Below are positions 33,110-41,453 of a stretch of 64,000 nucleotides of DNA, piece after piece. The stretch comes from Clostridium guangxiense (GTDB lineage: Bacteria > Bacillota > Clostridia > Clostridiales > Clostridiaceae), in NCBI RefSeq assembly GCF_021043395.1, contig NZ_JAJNKE010000016.1:21197-85196 (forward strand), read 5' to 3'. Below the pieces are notes generated by a model. The model was not told the DNA's origin and did no database searches. It was given only the letters and a program-made list of their open reading frames with translations. The position numbers and the translations under genes were made by a program. Within the stretch, counting starts at the first letter, position 1. Every line of letters begins with the position of its first letter.

Positions 33110-34660
33110 CTAATCAAGCAAACTTCTCATTCCTCTTTTTTCATAAACTGATTCTTTTGCTTCATGTCTTATTGCCCTATCGAGAGCCATTATTAATGCA
33201 ACAGCTCCATCTATTTTTTCAGTAGACTTCTCTTTATCTGGTTTTATATTTCCAGCAGGATCTGTCCTTACAAATATGTTGTCCATCATCCAACTTAAAA
33301 CTGGATGTCCCCCATGTGCTATCTTCTTTTCCAAAGTTATCTTCATAAGTTCCTTTGTTGGTGGACTCATATCTTTGTATCCTTGTCCAAAAGGAATTAC
33401 TGTAAAGCCTAAACCATCCAAGTTTTGAACCATTTGTACTGCTCCCCAGCGGTCAAAAGCTATCTCTTTTATATTAAATTTGGTTCCAAGTTCATCTATG
33501 AAATTTTCAATAAAGCCATAATGAATAACATTACCTTCTGTAGTTTTAAGAAAACCTTGCTTTTTCCATATATCATAAGGGACATGGTCTCTTTTCACTC
33601 TAAGCTTCAAGTTATCCTCTGGTATCCAAAAATAAGCTAAGACATAATATTTATCATCTCCCGGTATTGGCGGAAACACTAAAACAAAGGCTGTAATATC
33701 ATTAGTGCTCGAAAGATCCAAGCCACCATAACATTCCCTACCTTTAAGTTTTTCAATATCAACTTCAAAAGAGCACTTATTCCAAACATCCATAGGCATC
33801 CATCGAACTGATTGCTTTACCCATTGATTAAGTCTAAGCTGTCTAAATATATTTTCTTCAGCTGGATTTTCTTTTGCACTATTAAAAGCATCCCTAACCT
33901 TTTCAATAGGTATAGTATGCCCAAGAGAAGGATTAGCCTTATACCAATTTTCTTCTAAACTCCAGTCTTCTTCATCTTTAATTCCATATATAACAGGATA
34001 AAAAGTTCTATCATGTTTTTTACCTCTTAAAATATCCTCCGCTTTTTGATGTACCTCATAACATATAGAGTTTCTATCAGTTCCTGCTGTTGTAATTAAA
34101 AAAAACAGCGGCTGCATTCTCGCATCACCACTGCCTTTTGTCATAACATCATACAATTCTCTATTTGGTTGTGCATGGAGCTCATCAAAAATTACCCCAT
34201 GCACATTAAGTCCATGTTTTGAAAATGCCTCTGAGGATAAAACTTGATAGAAGCTTCCAAGAGGTATATACACTAATCTTTTTTGAGATATTACAGGTTT
34301 TATTCTTTTCTTAAGTGCTGGACATTGGTCCACCATATCCACTGCAACATCAAATACAATAGATGCCTGCTGTCTATCTGCAGCACAACCATAAACCTCG
34401 GCTCCCCACTCATTATCTGCACAAGTAAGATAAAGTGCTACTGCAGCTGCAATTTCACTTTTTCCATTCTTTTTTGGTATTTCCACATATGCTGTATTGT
34501 ACTGCCTGAATCCATTGTCTTTAACATTTCCAAATATATCTTTAATGATTTTATCCTGCCAAGGTAATAAATCAAAAGGAACTCCATGCCACACACCTTT
34601 TGTGTGCTTTAAATTATTTATGAACTTTACTACCCTTTCTGCTTTCTTTTCATCAAACAC
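33110..34660 (-). CDS. terL: Terminase large subunit
   Basis: A 516-residue packaging motor. The ATPase domain has Walker A IPKKNGKS (residues 61-68) and Walker B VIFDE (156-160); the nuclease domain begins at GGLDLSSTNDITAF (about 300) and includes AFDRWGAVQMV. It resembles the P27/HK97-type large terminases that work with a P27-family small subunit. It cuts concatemers and drives DNA into the prohead. The start is GTG. It follows terS with a 2-bp gap. An HNH nuclease and probable cos region further upstream fit cos packaging. Confidence 0.95.
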   Translation of the reverse strand: MFDEKKAERVVKFINNLKHTKGVWHGVPFDLLPWQDKIIKDIFGNVKDNGFRQYNTAYVEIPKKNGKSEIAAAVALYLTCADNEWGAEVYGCAADRQQASIVFDVAVDMVDQCPALKKRIKPVISQKRLVYIPLGSFYQVLSSEAFSKHGLNVHGVIFDELHAQPNRELYDVMTKGSGDARMQPLFFLITTAGTDRNSICYEVHQKAEDILRGKKHDRTFYPVIYGIKDEEDWSLEENWYKANPSLGHTIPIEKVRDAFNSAKENPAEENIFRQLRLNQWVKQSVRWMPMDVWNKCSFEVDIEKLKGRECYGGLDLSSTNDITAFVLVFPPIPGDDKYYVLAYFWIPEDNLKLRVKRDHVPYDIWKKQGFLKTTEGNVIHYGFIENFIDELGTKFNIKEIAFDRWGAVQMVQNLDGLGFTVIPFGQGYKDMSPPTKELMKITLEKKIAHGGHPVLSWMMDNIFVRTDPAGNIKPDKEKSTEKIDGAVALIMALDRAIRHEAKESVYEKRGMRSLLD

Positions 34661-34662
34661 TT

Positions 34663-35133
34663 TTACACCATCCTTAGAATATCTTCCATTGGATCTGATG
34701 TATCTGCTTTTGAAGTTCCAGCATTTATCCTAGACCTTGCAGATGGAGTAAGTCCAAATTCTGAGCAGAAATCCTTCATGATTTTAAGATATGTTTGTGC
34801 TATAGATACCTGCGGCACTTGTTGAATATATCCTGATGGTGTTTTAAAAATAGTACCATGCTTTGTTAAAAATTCTTCTGCTTCCTTCCATCTTGCATAT
34901 GCTTGACAATAACCTGCAAAAGCAGCCGCATCAACTTTTGTAAGTACACCTATTTGTTCTAATGTCTTTGTCATCCTTCTCCACTCTTTTTTTGCCTCTG
35001 GCTCAAGCCATGACGGACATTTTGGAGCTTTATTTTCTGGCCTTGGTTCATTTAAATTTAAAGGTCTTTTTCCTGGATTCCCTTCAAGGACTTTTAGAGC
35101 TGTAGGCTTTGGTTTTCTTCCTCTTGTCGCCAT
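34663..35133 (-). CDS. terS: Terminase small subunit, P27 family
   Basis: About 156 residues. The start RGRKPKPTALKVLEGNPGKR is a signature of P27-type small terminases, followed by EPEAKKEWRRMTKTLEQIGV and the helical YCQAYARWKEAEEFL. It recognises phage DNA and starts packaging. AGGAGG lies 8 nt before the ATG at 35133, so the in-frame GTG at 35142 inside the ribosome binding region is not the start. It is separated from the upstream HNH gene of the packaging module by about 4 kb of accessory genes. Confidence 0.92.
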   Translation of the reverse strand: MATRGRKPKPTALKVLEGNPGKRPLNLNEPRPENKAPKCPSWLEPEAKKEWRRMTKTLEQIGVLTKVDAAAFAGYCQAYARWKEAEEFLTKHGTIFKTPSGYIQQVPQVSIAQTYLKIMKDFCSEFGLTPSARSRINAGTSKADTSDPMEDILRMV

Positions 35134-35173
35134 GGGGTTCACCTCCTAAAAATAGTAATAGAAAGAATTCCTC

Positions 35174-36061
35174 CTATTTATATAATTCTAATAATTCATC
35201 AAACTTTATAGATATTCCACACTTTTTTAATCTTTCTTCTCTTTGTTTAAATAAAATATATAGCATATCTTTTTTATCACTTAATTCAGCATGGTGAAGT
35301 TTCTTATGACAGACAACACATAAACTAACTATATTAGCTTCTACATCTAAACTCTTATCAAACTTTTCTTGATAACCCATAGGAATTAAATGATGGCTTT
35401 CAACATAGTTTTCTCCTGTTGATTTAGCTTTGAAATATTCATGATTTGGATCTATTGTACATTTAAATTTTGCACTAATCAAAACTCTTTTTGCTACCAC
35501 TGGATCTCTTGCCCATTGATTTATAATACTTTTTCCCAATTTGTTTTTATCTTTTGGTACATCTTCAAAATTTTCATTAGGAACTACTGCCAATAAAACT
35601 TTTTCTTGGTATGACATATTGTATTGTTTCTTTTTATCTTCCAGTAAGCTAAGAATCTGACTTAATTTATTTATATCTAAAAATTGTTTAGAATTAGAAA
35701 ATCGTTGAAATTTACAATCTATATTTGTTAATTCATTTGCTTCTATGGGTTGAAATATTTCTATAGTATCCTTATAAAATAATATCGACCCCTTGTATTC
35801 TCCATACTTATCATTTTGTATACCATTAAGTTGTGCTGATGCAATTATTTTATTGTCATATTGAAATAATATTAAACTTCCATTACTACTGTTTATTCCT
35901 TGCTTTCTATAATAATATTTGCAATCCTCTCTATAAGTTAAACAGTTCAAAAAATATTCTTCTTGCACTTCTTCAATTAGTTCATTATTGAATTCTTCTG
36001 TACTCATAGGCATAATTCTTATTTCTGGAACTTCTTTATTTTTTAATATAAACATATACAT
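35174..36061 (-). CDS. HNH endonuclease with extra N-terminal domain (prophage moron)
   Basis: A 295-residue protein. Residues 190-270 are an HNH/McrA-like nuclease: C at CTIDPNHEYF, the core VESHHLIPMGYQ, then VSLCVVCHKKLHH. Residues 20-120 (NCLTYREDCKYYYRKQGINS, then LILFQYDNKIIASAQLNG) look like a PUA/ASCH/EVE-type domain that may read modified bases; this is inference. The layout matches modification-dependent (type IV) restriction enzymes better than homing or packaging HNH proteins. It lies between the virulence-related gene and terS. The start is one of two nearby ATGs (36061 or 36055). Confidence 0.7.
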   Translation of the reverse strand: MYMFILKNKEVPEIRIMPMSTEEFNNELIEEVQEEYFLNCLTYREDCKYYYRKQGINSSNGSLILFQYDNKIIASAQLNGIQNDKYGEYKGSILFYKDTIEIFQPIEANELTNIDCKFQRFSNSKQFLDINKLSQILSLLEDKKKQYNMSYQEKVLLAVVPNENFEDVPKDKNKLGKSIINQWARDPVVAKRVLISAKFKCTIDPNHEYFKAKSTGENYVESHHLIPMGYQEKFDKSLDVEANIVSLCVVCHKKLHHAELSDKKDMLYILFKQREERLKKCGISIKFDELLELYK

Positions 36062-36149
36062 CCCCCATTCCTTTCTTCTATTATACAGAATTAGAGGATG
36101 TTTTTTTTTAATTGAAAGTTCATAATAATAATATAACTTTAAACTATTC

Positions 36150-36878
36150 TTATCTAATCTTAATATCCTCCTTCTTATTTCTAAATGAACCGTTTCCGTT
36201 TAAGTTTTTAAGTAATTGATTCCTTGCCTCTTTATACCTATTGCCTATAAATCCAAGCCTTAAAAGCCAAGTCCTAAAGGTATATTTTTCATTATCGGTT
36301 TGTCTTTCTTTTGCTGATGAATATTTAATCTTTTTTGAACTTTCATTAAGTGCTTCAGCAAATTGATTAGCAGTTTTAGTGTTCTCAAAGCTCTCTACAA
36401 ATTTAAATTGTAAAATACCTTTTTTAAAATCAAATTTAATACCTTGGCACTTTTCCAATCCAATTTCTATTGCTACTATTTTAAAATCTTCAACGCCTAC
36501 AATCCTTACATCGTTTATTCCTTTTATAAATGCTTCCGTAACGATATCATTTTCAATTTCCATCGCCTTTTTGATAAGCGTCTGCTTGCTGGCTATCATG
36601 TTTATTAAATTTCTTAGGCTAATTCCTGTGTGTTCTTCCATTAAAAAAGTCACTTCTGAATCTTCAGCTTCTTCTTTTACTTGAACTTCTTCAGAATTCC
36701 TTAGTAGCTCTTCAAGTTCTATAACTACACCTTCTGAATTTTCAACCTTGCCAGCTTTATCAATAATCATAACTCCTTCTGTTGTTTCTATTTGGTATGC
36801 AAAACTTGGTGCTCCCATGTACTTTGGTTTAACACCGAAATGCTCACCTAATAATTTTACGATTTCTTTTCTTTCCAT
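36150..36878 (-). CDS. Virulence-related-type phage protein
   Basis: A 242-residue protein similar in opening (VKLLGEHFGVKPKYMGAPSF, then AYQIETTEGVMIIDKAGKVE) to proteins labelled virulence-related in clostridial phages and conjugative elements. No enzyme motif is known for the group. The C-terminal end (FRTWLLRLGFIGNRYKEARN) is basic and may bind nucleic acid. It sits in a small-gene module with the DUF7669-like and methyltransferase genes between the late regulator and terS. Confidence 0.6.
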   Translation of the reverse strand: MERKEIVKLLGEHFGVKPKYMGAPSFAYQIETTEGVMIIDKAGKVENSEGVVIELEELLRNSEEVQVKEEAEDSEVTFLMEEHTGISLRNLINMIASKQTLIKKAMEIENDIVTEAFIKGINDVRIVGVEDFKIVAIEIGLEKCQGIKFDFKKGILQFKFVESFENTKTANQFAEALNESSKKIKYSSAKERQTDNEKYTFRTWLLRLGFIGNRYKEARNQLLKNLNGNGSFRNKKEDIKIR

Positions 36879-36953
36879 AATGCATTCCTCCTGTACTTTT
36901 TTGTTACTACATTAATCACTCTAAAGCACAGTAATATCAAGTACTATTTAATA

Positions 36954-37223
36954 TTAATTGCCTAAAACCTTATAATATCCCCTTGATATTCTTTCAAAAT
37001 CTTCATATCGTGTTCCATGATTTTTAGGAGCATTCTTACAGCATCTCGAAGTTACATGCGTTCTTATTGTGTTTTCTGAATAATTAGTACCCCTATTTTT
37101 TAAATAACTTATTACTTCATTGACTGTGAAAACATTCTTTCCCTTTTCAGTTATAATTGATATTGCAACTGCTCTTACCTCATCTCTACAATTAGATTCT
37201 TTAATCACAAAAATCATCTCCAC
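36954..37223 (-). CDS. DUF7669-like winged-helix protein
   Basis: An 89-residue protein with a compact wHTH pattern: CRDEVRAVAISIITEKGKNV, FTVNEVISYLKNRGTNYSEN, TIRTHVTSRCCKNAPKNH, then YEDFERISRGYYKVLG. This block is seen as a stand-alone protein and fused to restriction enzymes, where it probably recognises DNA. Start choice is uncertain (GTG 37223, ATG 37217 or GTG 37208). Its place beside an orphan methyltransferase suggests a DNA-modification link, which is inference. Confidence 0.65.
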   Translation of the reverse strand: MEMIFVIKESNCRDEVRAVAISIITEKGKNVFTVNEVISYLKNRGTNYSENTIRTHVTSRCCKNAPKNHGTRYEDFERISRGYYKVLGN

Positions 37224-37333
37224 CTTCTTTTAATTATAATTATAGTTTTTTATTTTTAATTTTTCTAGTAATCGAGTATTATGATTAGGTGACTATGAGT
37301 CTGTATTGTGACTAAATAATATGTTTAAACTAA

Positions 37334-37354
37334 AAAAAGCCAGCTTGGCTTTTT
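37334..37354 (-). terminator. Terminator behind the 103-residue phage gene
   Basis: AAGCCA (37337-37342) pairs with TGGCTT (37346-37351), extended by A/T pairs. On the minus strand it runs into TTTTTTT. It overlaps the stop codon of the 37353-37664 gene. Confidence 0.7.
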
Positions 37355-37664
37355 ACTCTTCTAATGCTGTATATCTTGGGTATGTGTATCCTTCTGAATC
37401 TATCAATATGCTTTTCTTTGTTTTTGTATTTCTAACTCTTATACATCTTAATTCTCCTTTCGAATTGCTGCCCCCATCTTCTTTTGTTATCCAAGGTTGA
37501 TCCTTACAAAAATCTTTTGCAAATTCTTTGAATTCTTCATCGTTTAATTTAACTTCTTTTATAACTTCATAATCTGTTCCTTTTAATCCGTTGGCTTTTG
37601 CTTCTTTTGTAAGTTCTTTAAGTTCCTTTAAATTTAAAACCTTTCTTCCAAATAATGCTCTCAT
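37353..37664 (-). CDS. Small phage protein of unknown function
   Basis: A 103-residue protein (RALFGRKVLNLKELKELTKE, KGTDYEVIKEVKLNDEEFKE, then a C-terminal IRVRNTKTKKSILIDSEGYT). Similar short proteins are common in clostridial phages (DUF6329-like) but have no known role. GGAGGG lies 7 nt before the ATG at 37664, which excludes the longer in-frame start. It follows the methyltransferase gene by 68 bp and has its own terminator. Confidence 0.65.
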   Translation of the reverse strand: MRALFGRKVLNLKELKELTKEAKANGLKGTDYEVIKEVKLNDEEFKEFAKDFCKDQPWITKEDGGSNSKGELRCIRVRNTKTKKSILIDSEGYTYPRYTALEE

Positions 37665-37732
37665 TTTATTTCCCTCCATGTGTTTTTTTGTTATACTATA
37701 TATCACTCTAAAACACAGTAATAGCAAGGGTT

Positions 37733-38977
37733 TTATTCACTTTTAATTACATTCTTATAGGCTGTTTTATTGCCTTTTCTAATTAGGAAAACTTTATCTT
37801 CCCCTGCAGTTTCAATATATCTTTTAATAATAACATCACAGTACTTTTCATCAAGTTCCACTGCGTAACATATTCTTCCTGTCTGCTCACAGGCAATAAG
37901 CGTAGAACCACTTCCAGCAAAGGGCTCAAATACTATACAGTTTGTCATGCTGCTATTTTGAATGGGGTAAGCTATTAGAGGTACAGGCTTCATTGTTGGA
38001 TGATCTGGACTTTTACTTGGTCTATCAAAATTCCATACAGTAGTTTGTTTCCTATCCGAATACCATCTATGCTTTCCTGTTGGCTTCCACCCATAAAGTA
38101 CAGGCTCATGCTGAAATTGATAATCGCTTCTTCCTAAAACTAATGACTGCTTCACCCAAACACACACGCTGGAAAGATGAAAACCTGACTCTTTAAAAGC
38201 CTTTCTAAAATTCAAACCTTCTGTATCAGCATGAAAAATATAAGCTCCTGCCCCATCATCTAATGCTGAATAGATATTTTTAAAAGCAGCTAATAAAAAT
38301 TCGTGAAAACTCTTATCATCCATACTATCATTTTTAATAACTCTTTCATTTTCTTTTCCCGCAGAATAATTAACATTGTACGGTGGATCAGTAACACATA
38401 AATTTGCCTTTTTTCCATCCATAAGTTTTTCAACATCTGAAATCTTAGTGCTGTCTCCACATATTAATTTATGTTTGCCCAAAAGCCATATATCTCCCAG
38501 CTTAGTTATGGGTTCTTTTATTTCTTCAAGAGCTTTATCTGCATCAAAGTCATCATCCTTAACTTCTTTATCATGAACTTTTGAAAATAAATCTTCTATT
38601 TCAGCGGCATCAAAACCTGTAAGAGAAATATCGAACATGGATTTATCAAGTTCATCTAAAATATCAGCTAACTTTGGCATATCCCATTCTCCACTTACTT
38701 TGTTAAGAGCTATATTTAAAGCCTTTTCTTCATCTGTATCTATATCAATAACAACACATTCTATCTCTTTTGCACCCTCATGCTTTAAAACCTTAAATCT
38801 TTGATGTCCTCCAACTATATTACCTGTTTTCTTATTCCAAATTACAGGTTCTACATATCCAAAGGTTTCAATTGATCTTTTAAGCTTTTCATATTCAGGA
38901 TTACCCGGTTTTAAATCTTTCCTTGGATTATATTTAGCTGGATTAAGTTTTTCAACTGCTATTTTCTGAATCTCCAT
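37733..38977 (-). CDS. Orphan DNA methyltransferase fused to a ParB-like domain
   Basis: A 414-residue fusion. Residues 1-110 are a ParB/Srx-like domain (LNPAKYNPRKDLKPGN; GGHQRFKVL at 56-64). Residues 160-400 are an N4-cytosine/N6-adenine methyltransferase of the beta-type order, with DPPY at 197-200 before FAGSGST at 353-359. It should methylate phage DNA using S-adenosylmethionine. No partner restriction gene is next to it, so it is probably an orphan protective or regulatory enzyme, a common phage design. The target sequence cannot be read from the protein. Confidence 0.92.
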   Translation of the reverse strand: MEIQKIAVEKLNPAKYNPRKDLKPGNPEYEKLKRSIETFGYVEPVIWNKKTGNIVGGHQRFKVLKHEGAKEIECVVIDIDTDEEKALNIALNKVSGEWDMPKLADILDELDKSMFDISLTGFDAAEIEDLFSKVHDKEVKDDDFDADKALEEIKEPITKLGDIWLLGKHKLICGDSTKISDVEKLMDGKKANLCVTDPPYNVNYSAGKENERVIKNDSMDDKSFHEFLLAAFKNIYSALDDGAGAYIFHADTEGLNFRKAFKESGFHLSSVCVWVKQSLVLGRSDYQFQHEPVLYGWKPTGKHRWYSDRKQTTVWNFDRPSKSPDHPTMKPVPLIAYPIQNSSMTNCIVFEPFAGSGSTLIACEQTGRICYAVELDEKYCDVIIKRYIETAGEDKVFLIRKGNKTAYKNVIKSE

Positions 38978-39005
38978 CTTCTCACCTTCTTTAAAACAAT
39001 AAAAA

Positions 39006-39049
39006 ATGCCCTAAAAAGTACAAGTTTTCACTAAACTTTTTTAAGGCAT
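39006..39049 (-). terminator. Terminator between HNH gene and methyltransferase gene
   Basis: ATGCCCTAAAAAGT (39006-39019) pairs with ACTTTTTTAAGGCAT (39035-39049) with one bulge. On the minus strand it is followed by TTTTTTATTG. It separates the HNH transcript from the methyltransferase module. Confidence 0.7.
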
Positions 39050-39084
39050 AAATCTTCTTAAACTATTTGAACTTCTATGTTCTT

Positions 39085-39195
39085 TATCTCAAAATTCGCT
39101 CTTATACCCCCCTCTGGAATTTTGCGTTTTTTCACACGAAGGGGACCACCCGGCCTTTTTCGTTTAAGTCTAGAGGAAATGTATCCCCCTCCCCA
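39085..39195. other. Candidate phage cos (packaging) region
   Basis: A non-coding block with runs unusual for this genome, such as CCCCCCTCTGG, GGGGACCACCCGGCC and CCCCCTCCCC. It is directly downstream of the HNH gene of the packaging module and before a terminator. HNH-terminase phages keep their cos site next to the HNH gene, so this is the best candidate. Cut position and overhang cannot be read by eye. Confidence 0.5.
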
Positions 39196-39198
39196 TCT

Positions 39199-39597
39199 TT
39201 AATTTTCTACATTATTCCAAGGATAAGAATAAACTTCATTTTTGTTTCCAAACCTTCCGTCTTCCTTTGCAGTCTTTACATCATGGTGATGCTTACATAG
39301 TGATTGCCAATTGCTTTCATCCCAAAAGAGTTCTTCATTTCCTTTGTGAGGTATAATATGATCTACTACTTCTGCTGCAGTAACTACTCCTTTTCTTTTA
39401 CATTCTTCACAAAGAGGATGCTTTAAAAGAAACTGCTTTCTTTGCTTGTACCATCTGCTGTTATAAAGTTTCTTAAAAGGTCTGCTTATCTTGTTGTATT
39501 TACTTTCTATTTCTTTTTGATGCTTGCTACAGTATCTTTCATTTGTAAGTTCAGGACAACCTGGATAACTGCAAGGTCTTTGATGTTTAAATGGCAT
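39199..39597 (-). CDS. HNH endonuclease of the packaging module
   Basis: A 132-residue protein with two zinc-type CxxC sites (CSYPGCPELT; CEECKRKG) and the HNH core VVDHIIPHKGNEELFWDESN, then LCKHHHDVKTAKEDG. This is the classic short HNH protein that stands beside terminases of cos-type phages and is needed for DNA cutting and packaging. Here it is about 4 kb from terS because a methyltransferase module and moron genes lie between. It is followed by the putative cos region. Confidence 0.9.
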   Translation of the reverse strand: MPFKHQRPCSYPGCPELTNERYCSKHQKEIESKYNKISRPFKKLYNSRWYKQRKQFLLKHPLCEECKRKGVVTAAEVVDHIIPHKGNEELFWDESNWQSLCKHHHDVKTAKEDGRFGNKNEVYSYPWNNVEN

Positions 39598-39612
39598 AGC
39601 TTTCGCCTCTAC

Positions 39613-39921
39613 TCATTTAAGTGCAGCTTGTATTATTTTAATTAGCTGTTCCTTGTTTAGTGCTTGTAAATATTTTTGCCTTTCCTTGTATGAACATTCT
39701 TCAAGACGTTTTCTATTTTTACCTTGTCCTATAAATATCCCCGATAACTTTAAGTCATCTCTAGTTGATTCTAAGTAATGCCTTCTCCAAATATTATAAT
39801 AACTAGCTGCCTCTACATCATTGAATCCTCTTGACATAAGTTTTTTAATAGCAGTAGCTCTACCATATACCTCATAGCCATCACAAAGATTATATATTTT
39901 TTCTAGATTTATCATTTTCAT
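39613..39921 (-). CDS. Small phage protein of unknown function
   Basis: A 102-residue basic helical protein (YEVYGRATAIKKLMSRGFND, EAASYYNIWRRHYLEST). The C-terminal YKERQKYLQALNKEQLIKII suggests a coiled segment. It overlaps the preceding small zinc-type gene by 32 bp and lies 15 bp upstream of the HNH gene, so it belongs to the same transcript. No function can be assigned. Confidence 0.6.
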   Translation of the reverse strand: MKMINLEKIYNLCDGYEVYGRATAIKKLMSRGFNDVEAASYYNIWRRHYLESTRDDLKLSGIFIGQGKNRKRLEECSYKERQKYLQALNKEQLIKIIQAALK

Positions 39922-40018
39922 TAACCTTCTTAATTTTTCTTATGCATTTTGGTAATATACAAAACACATGATTTCTATCTATTTTGTCACTCCAAACACA
40001 CGCTCTACACTTATTCAT
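39890..40018 (-). CDS. Small cysteine-rich phage protein
   Basis: A 42-residue protein (NKCRACVWSDKIDRNHVFCI, then PKCIRKIKK) with CxxC and CxxxxC-like pairs that could bind one zinc ion. GGAGGAATT precedes the ATG at 40018, which excludes a longer in-frame start. It begins the short operon that leads into the HNH gene. Similar tiny zinc-type proteins are common in clostridial phages, without known roles. Confidence 0.55.
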   Translation of the reverse strand: MNKCRACVWSDKIDRNHVFCILPKCIRKIKKVNENDKSRKNI

Positions 40019-40084
40019 AATTCCTCCAACAATAACAAAAGACCCATAACATAAGTCTGAAGCCTTAATTTTTTGTACTAAAAA

Positions 40085-40112
40085 AGCCTCAAGAGTTTTA
40101 TCTCTCAAGGCT
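40085..40112 (-). terminator. Terminator behind the two-gene moron
   Basis: AGCCTCAAGAG (40085-40095) pairs with CTCTCAAGGCT (40102-40112). On the minus strand the stem is followed by TTTTTAG. It closes the 40225-41342 pair. Confidence 0.8.
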
Positions 40113-40224
40113 GCTTTTCTCTATTTATAACTTTCTACAGTTTACATTATAACATGGTTTTTACTGGGCTTTCAATGGACAGCTACGGTATTTTTTCTTA
40201 CTGTTGCCTTACCTATAACTAACT

Positions 40225-40539
40225 TTATATTGCAAACGCGTCCTCAATCTTATGCAAATAAGGACAATATTTCTGTGAATGTTTTAATAATCCTTGTTTT
40301 GCTAAATGAGAGCATAAAGAACCAATATGGGATGATGGTTCTGCAAAGCCACTATTACCATATGGCACTAATAATCCTTTTAATGTGTTATATGCAGTTG
40401 ACGTTATGGAACTGTCAATCTCATGCGAAGTATAATAAATACCTGGTGTTGCTGAAAGAAAAGTATTAATATCGTTAATTAAAATGCCTGCTATGCCTTT
40501 GCTTATTTGAAACTTAACTTGTGGATTACTCATAAACAT
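40225..40539 (-). CDS. Uncharacterised protein, second gene of a two-gene moron
   Basis: A 104-residue protein (VKFQISKGIAGILINDINTF, SSHIGSLCSHLAKQGLLKHS). The last part has the look of a winged helix (HLAKQGLLKHS after a helix). No family is recognised. It starts 11 bp after the 263-residue gene and shares its terminator, so the two are co-transcribed. It lies between the late regulator and the packaging genes. Confidence 0.55.
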   Translation of the reverse strand: MFMSNPQVKFQISKGIAGILINDINTFLSATPGIYYTSHEIDSSITSTAYNTLKGLLVPYGNSGFAEPSSHIGSLCSHLAKQGLLKHSQKYCPYLHKIEDAFAI

Positions 40540-40550
40540 CTCTCCTTAAA

Positions 40551-41342
40551 TTATAATAAATTTAATTCTTTTAAAGCTTGAATTCTATTTTCTATTAACT
40601 TATCTACAGTTTTTATTTTTTCACTTATAGTTTCTAGTGAATTTATTTCATTACATCCTAAAGCATAATTAGCAATTTCTTTTATTTTATCTTCTATATC
40701 ACTATTAGCCACTTCATCAACTTGTAATTTGTTATCTTCTCTTTTCATATAAGATTCTTCTTTTATCCAATACGCTTTGTAATAAAAATACTTTTTACCT
40801 TTAATAGTTATAGAATCAATATTATTTTCTACTTGTAAAACTAATAAACCATTAATTTTATCTTCAATTACGTTATTTATAATTGCTACAAAATCATCTA
40901 AATCATTTCTGCTTATTCTAAATTTACCTTTTATATCCTTAAATCCACTAGTACTCAGTTGTTTTGATAATTCTTTAAATAAAGAACTATGCTTAGATCC
41001 TCTATTGCCATGATATTCACTTACAACTAACTCATGCCCTTCTTGCTGAAGATAGCATATCCTGCAAATACCATCTAAGTATTTAGCATCTTTTGAATAA
41101 ACATGTGCATTTTTCAATTCATTTCCACTAAGTCCTAAACTAAACTTTCCGTTTATTTTAGATAGTTTATCAGTAATATCCTTATCGATTGTAGTTGATT
41201 GCGTAATTATCTCTGCATCTCCAGCATAGCTCATCGAGGATATTAAACTATCTGAACTATACACTATAGGATTGTTAAAATCCATCTCTTCAATTGTTTT
41301 AACTCCTATTGTTCTGAATTTTATATTTTTATTAACTCTCAT
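40551..41342 (-). CDS. Uncharacterised protein, first gene of a two-gene moron
   Basis: A 263-residue protein, family not recognised. Visible points are DGICRICYLQQEGHELVVSE with HGNRGSKHSS (about residues 90-120), where two cysteines and a histidine could bind metal, and a C-terminal helical end (ISEKIKTVDKLIENRIQALK). Many charged residues suggest a cytoplasmic protein. With the 104-residue gene it forms a compact unit with its own terminator between core phage genes, the typical setting of lysogen-expressed accessory or defence genes. Confidence 0.6.
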   Translation of the reverse strand: MRVNKNIKFRTIGVKTIEEMDFNNPIVYSSDSLISSMSYAGDAEIITQSTTIDKDITDKLSKINGKFSLGLSGNELKNAHVYSKDAKYLDGICRICYLQQEGHELVVSEYHGNRGSKHSSLFKELSKQLSTSGFKDIKGKFRISRNDLDDFVAIINNVIEDKINGLLVLQVENNIDSITIKGKKYFYYKAYWIKEESYMKREDNKLQVDEVANSDIEDKIKEIANYALGCNEINSLETISEKIKTVDKLIENRIQALKELNLL

Positions 41343-41453
41343 TTCTAAGCCCCTTTCTAATATCTCTTAATATTATTATATAACATTTTAGAAATTTTAC
41401 AATACATTGTAGAATAAATTTTAAAATTTATTCTTAACAAAAAAGACCAGCGA

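Noticed and set aside
37733..38977. Complete restriction-modification system around the ParB-methyltransferase
   Set aside because: No cognate restriction gene is next to it; the nearby HNH proteins do not look like its partner, so it is called an orphan.
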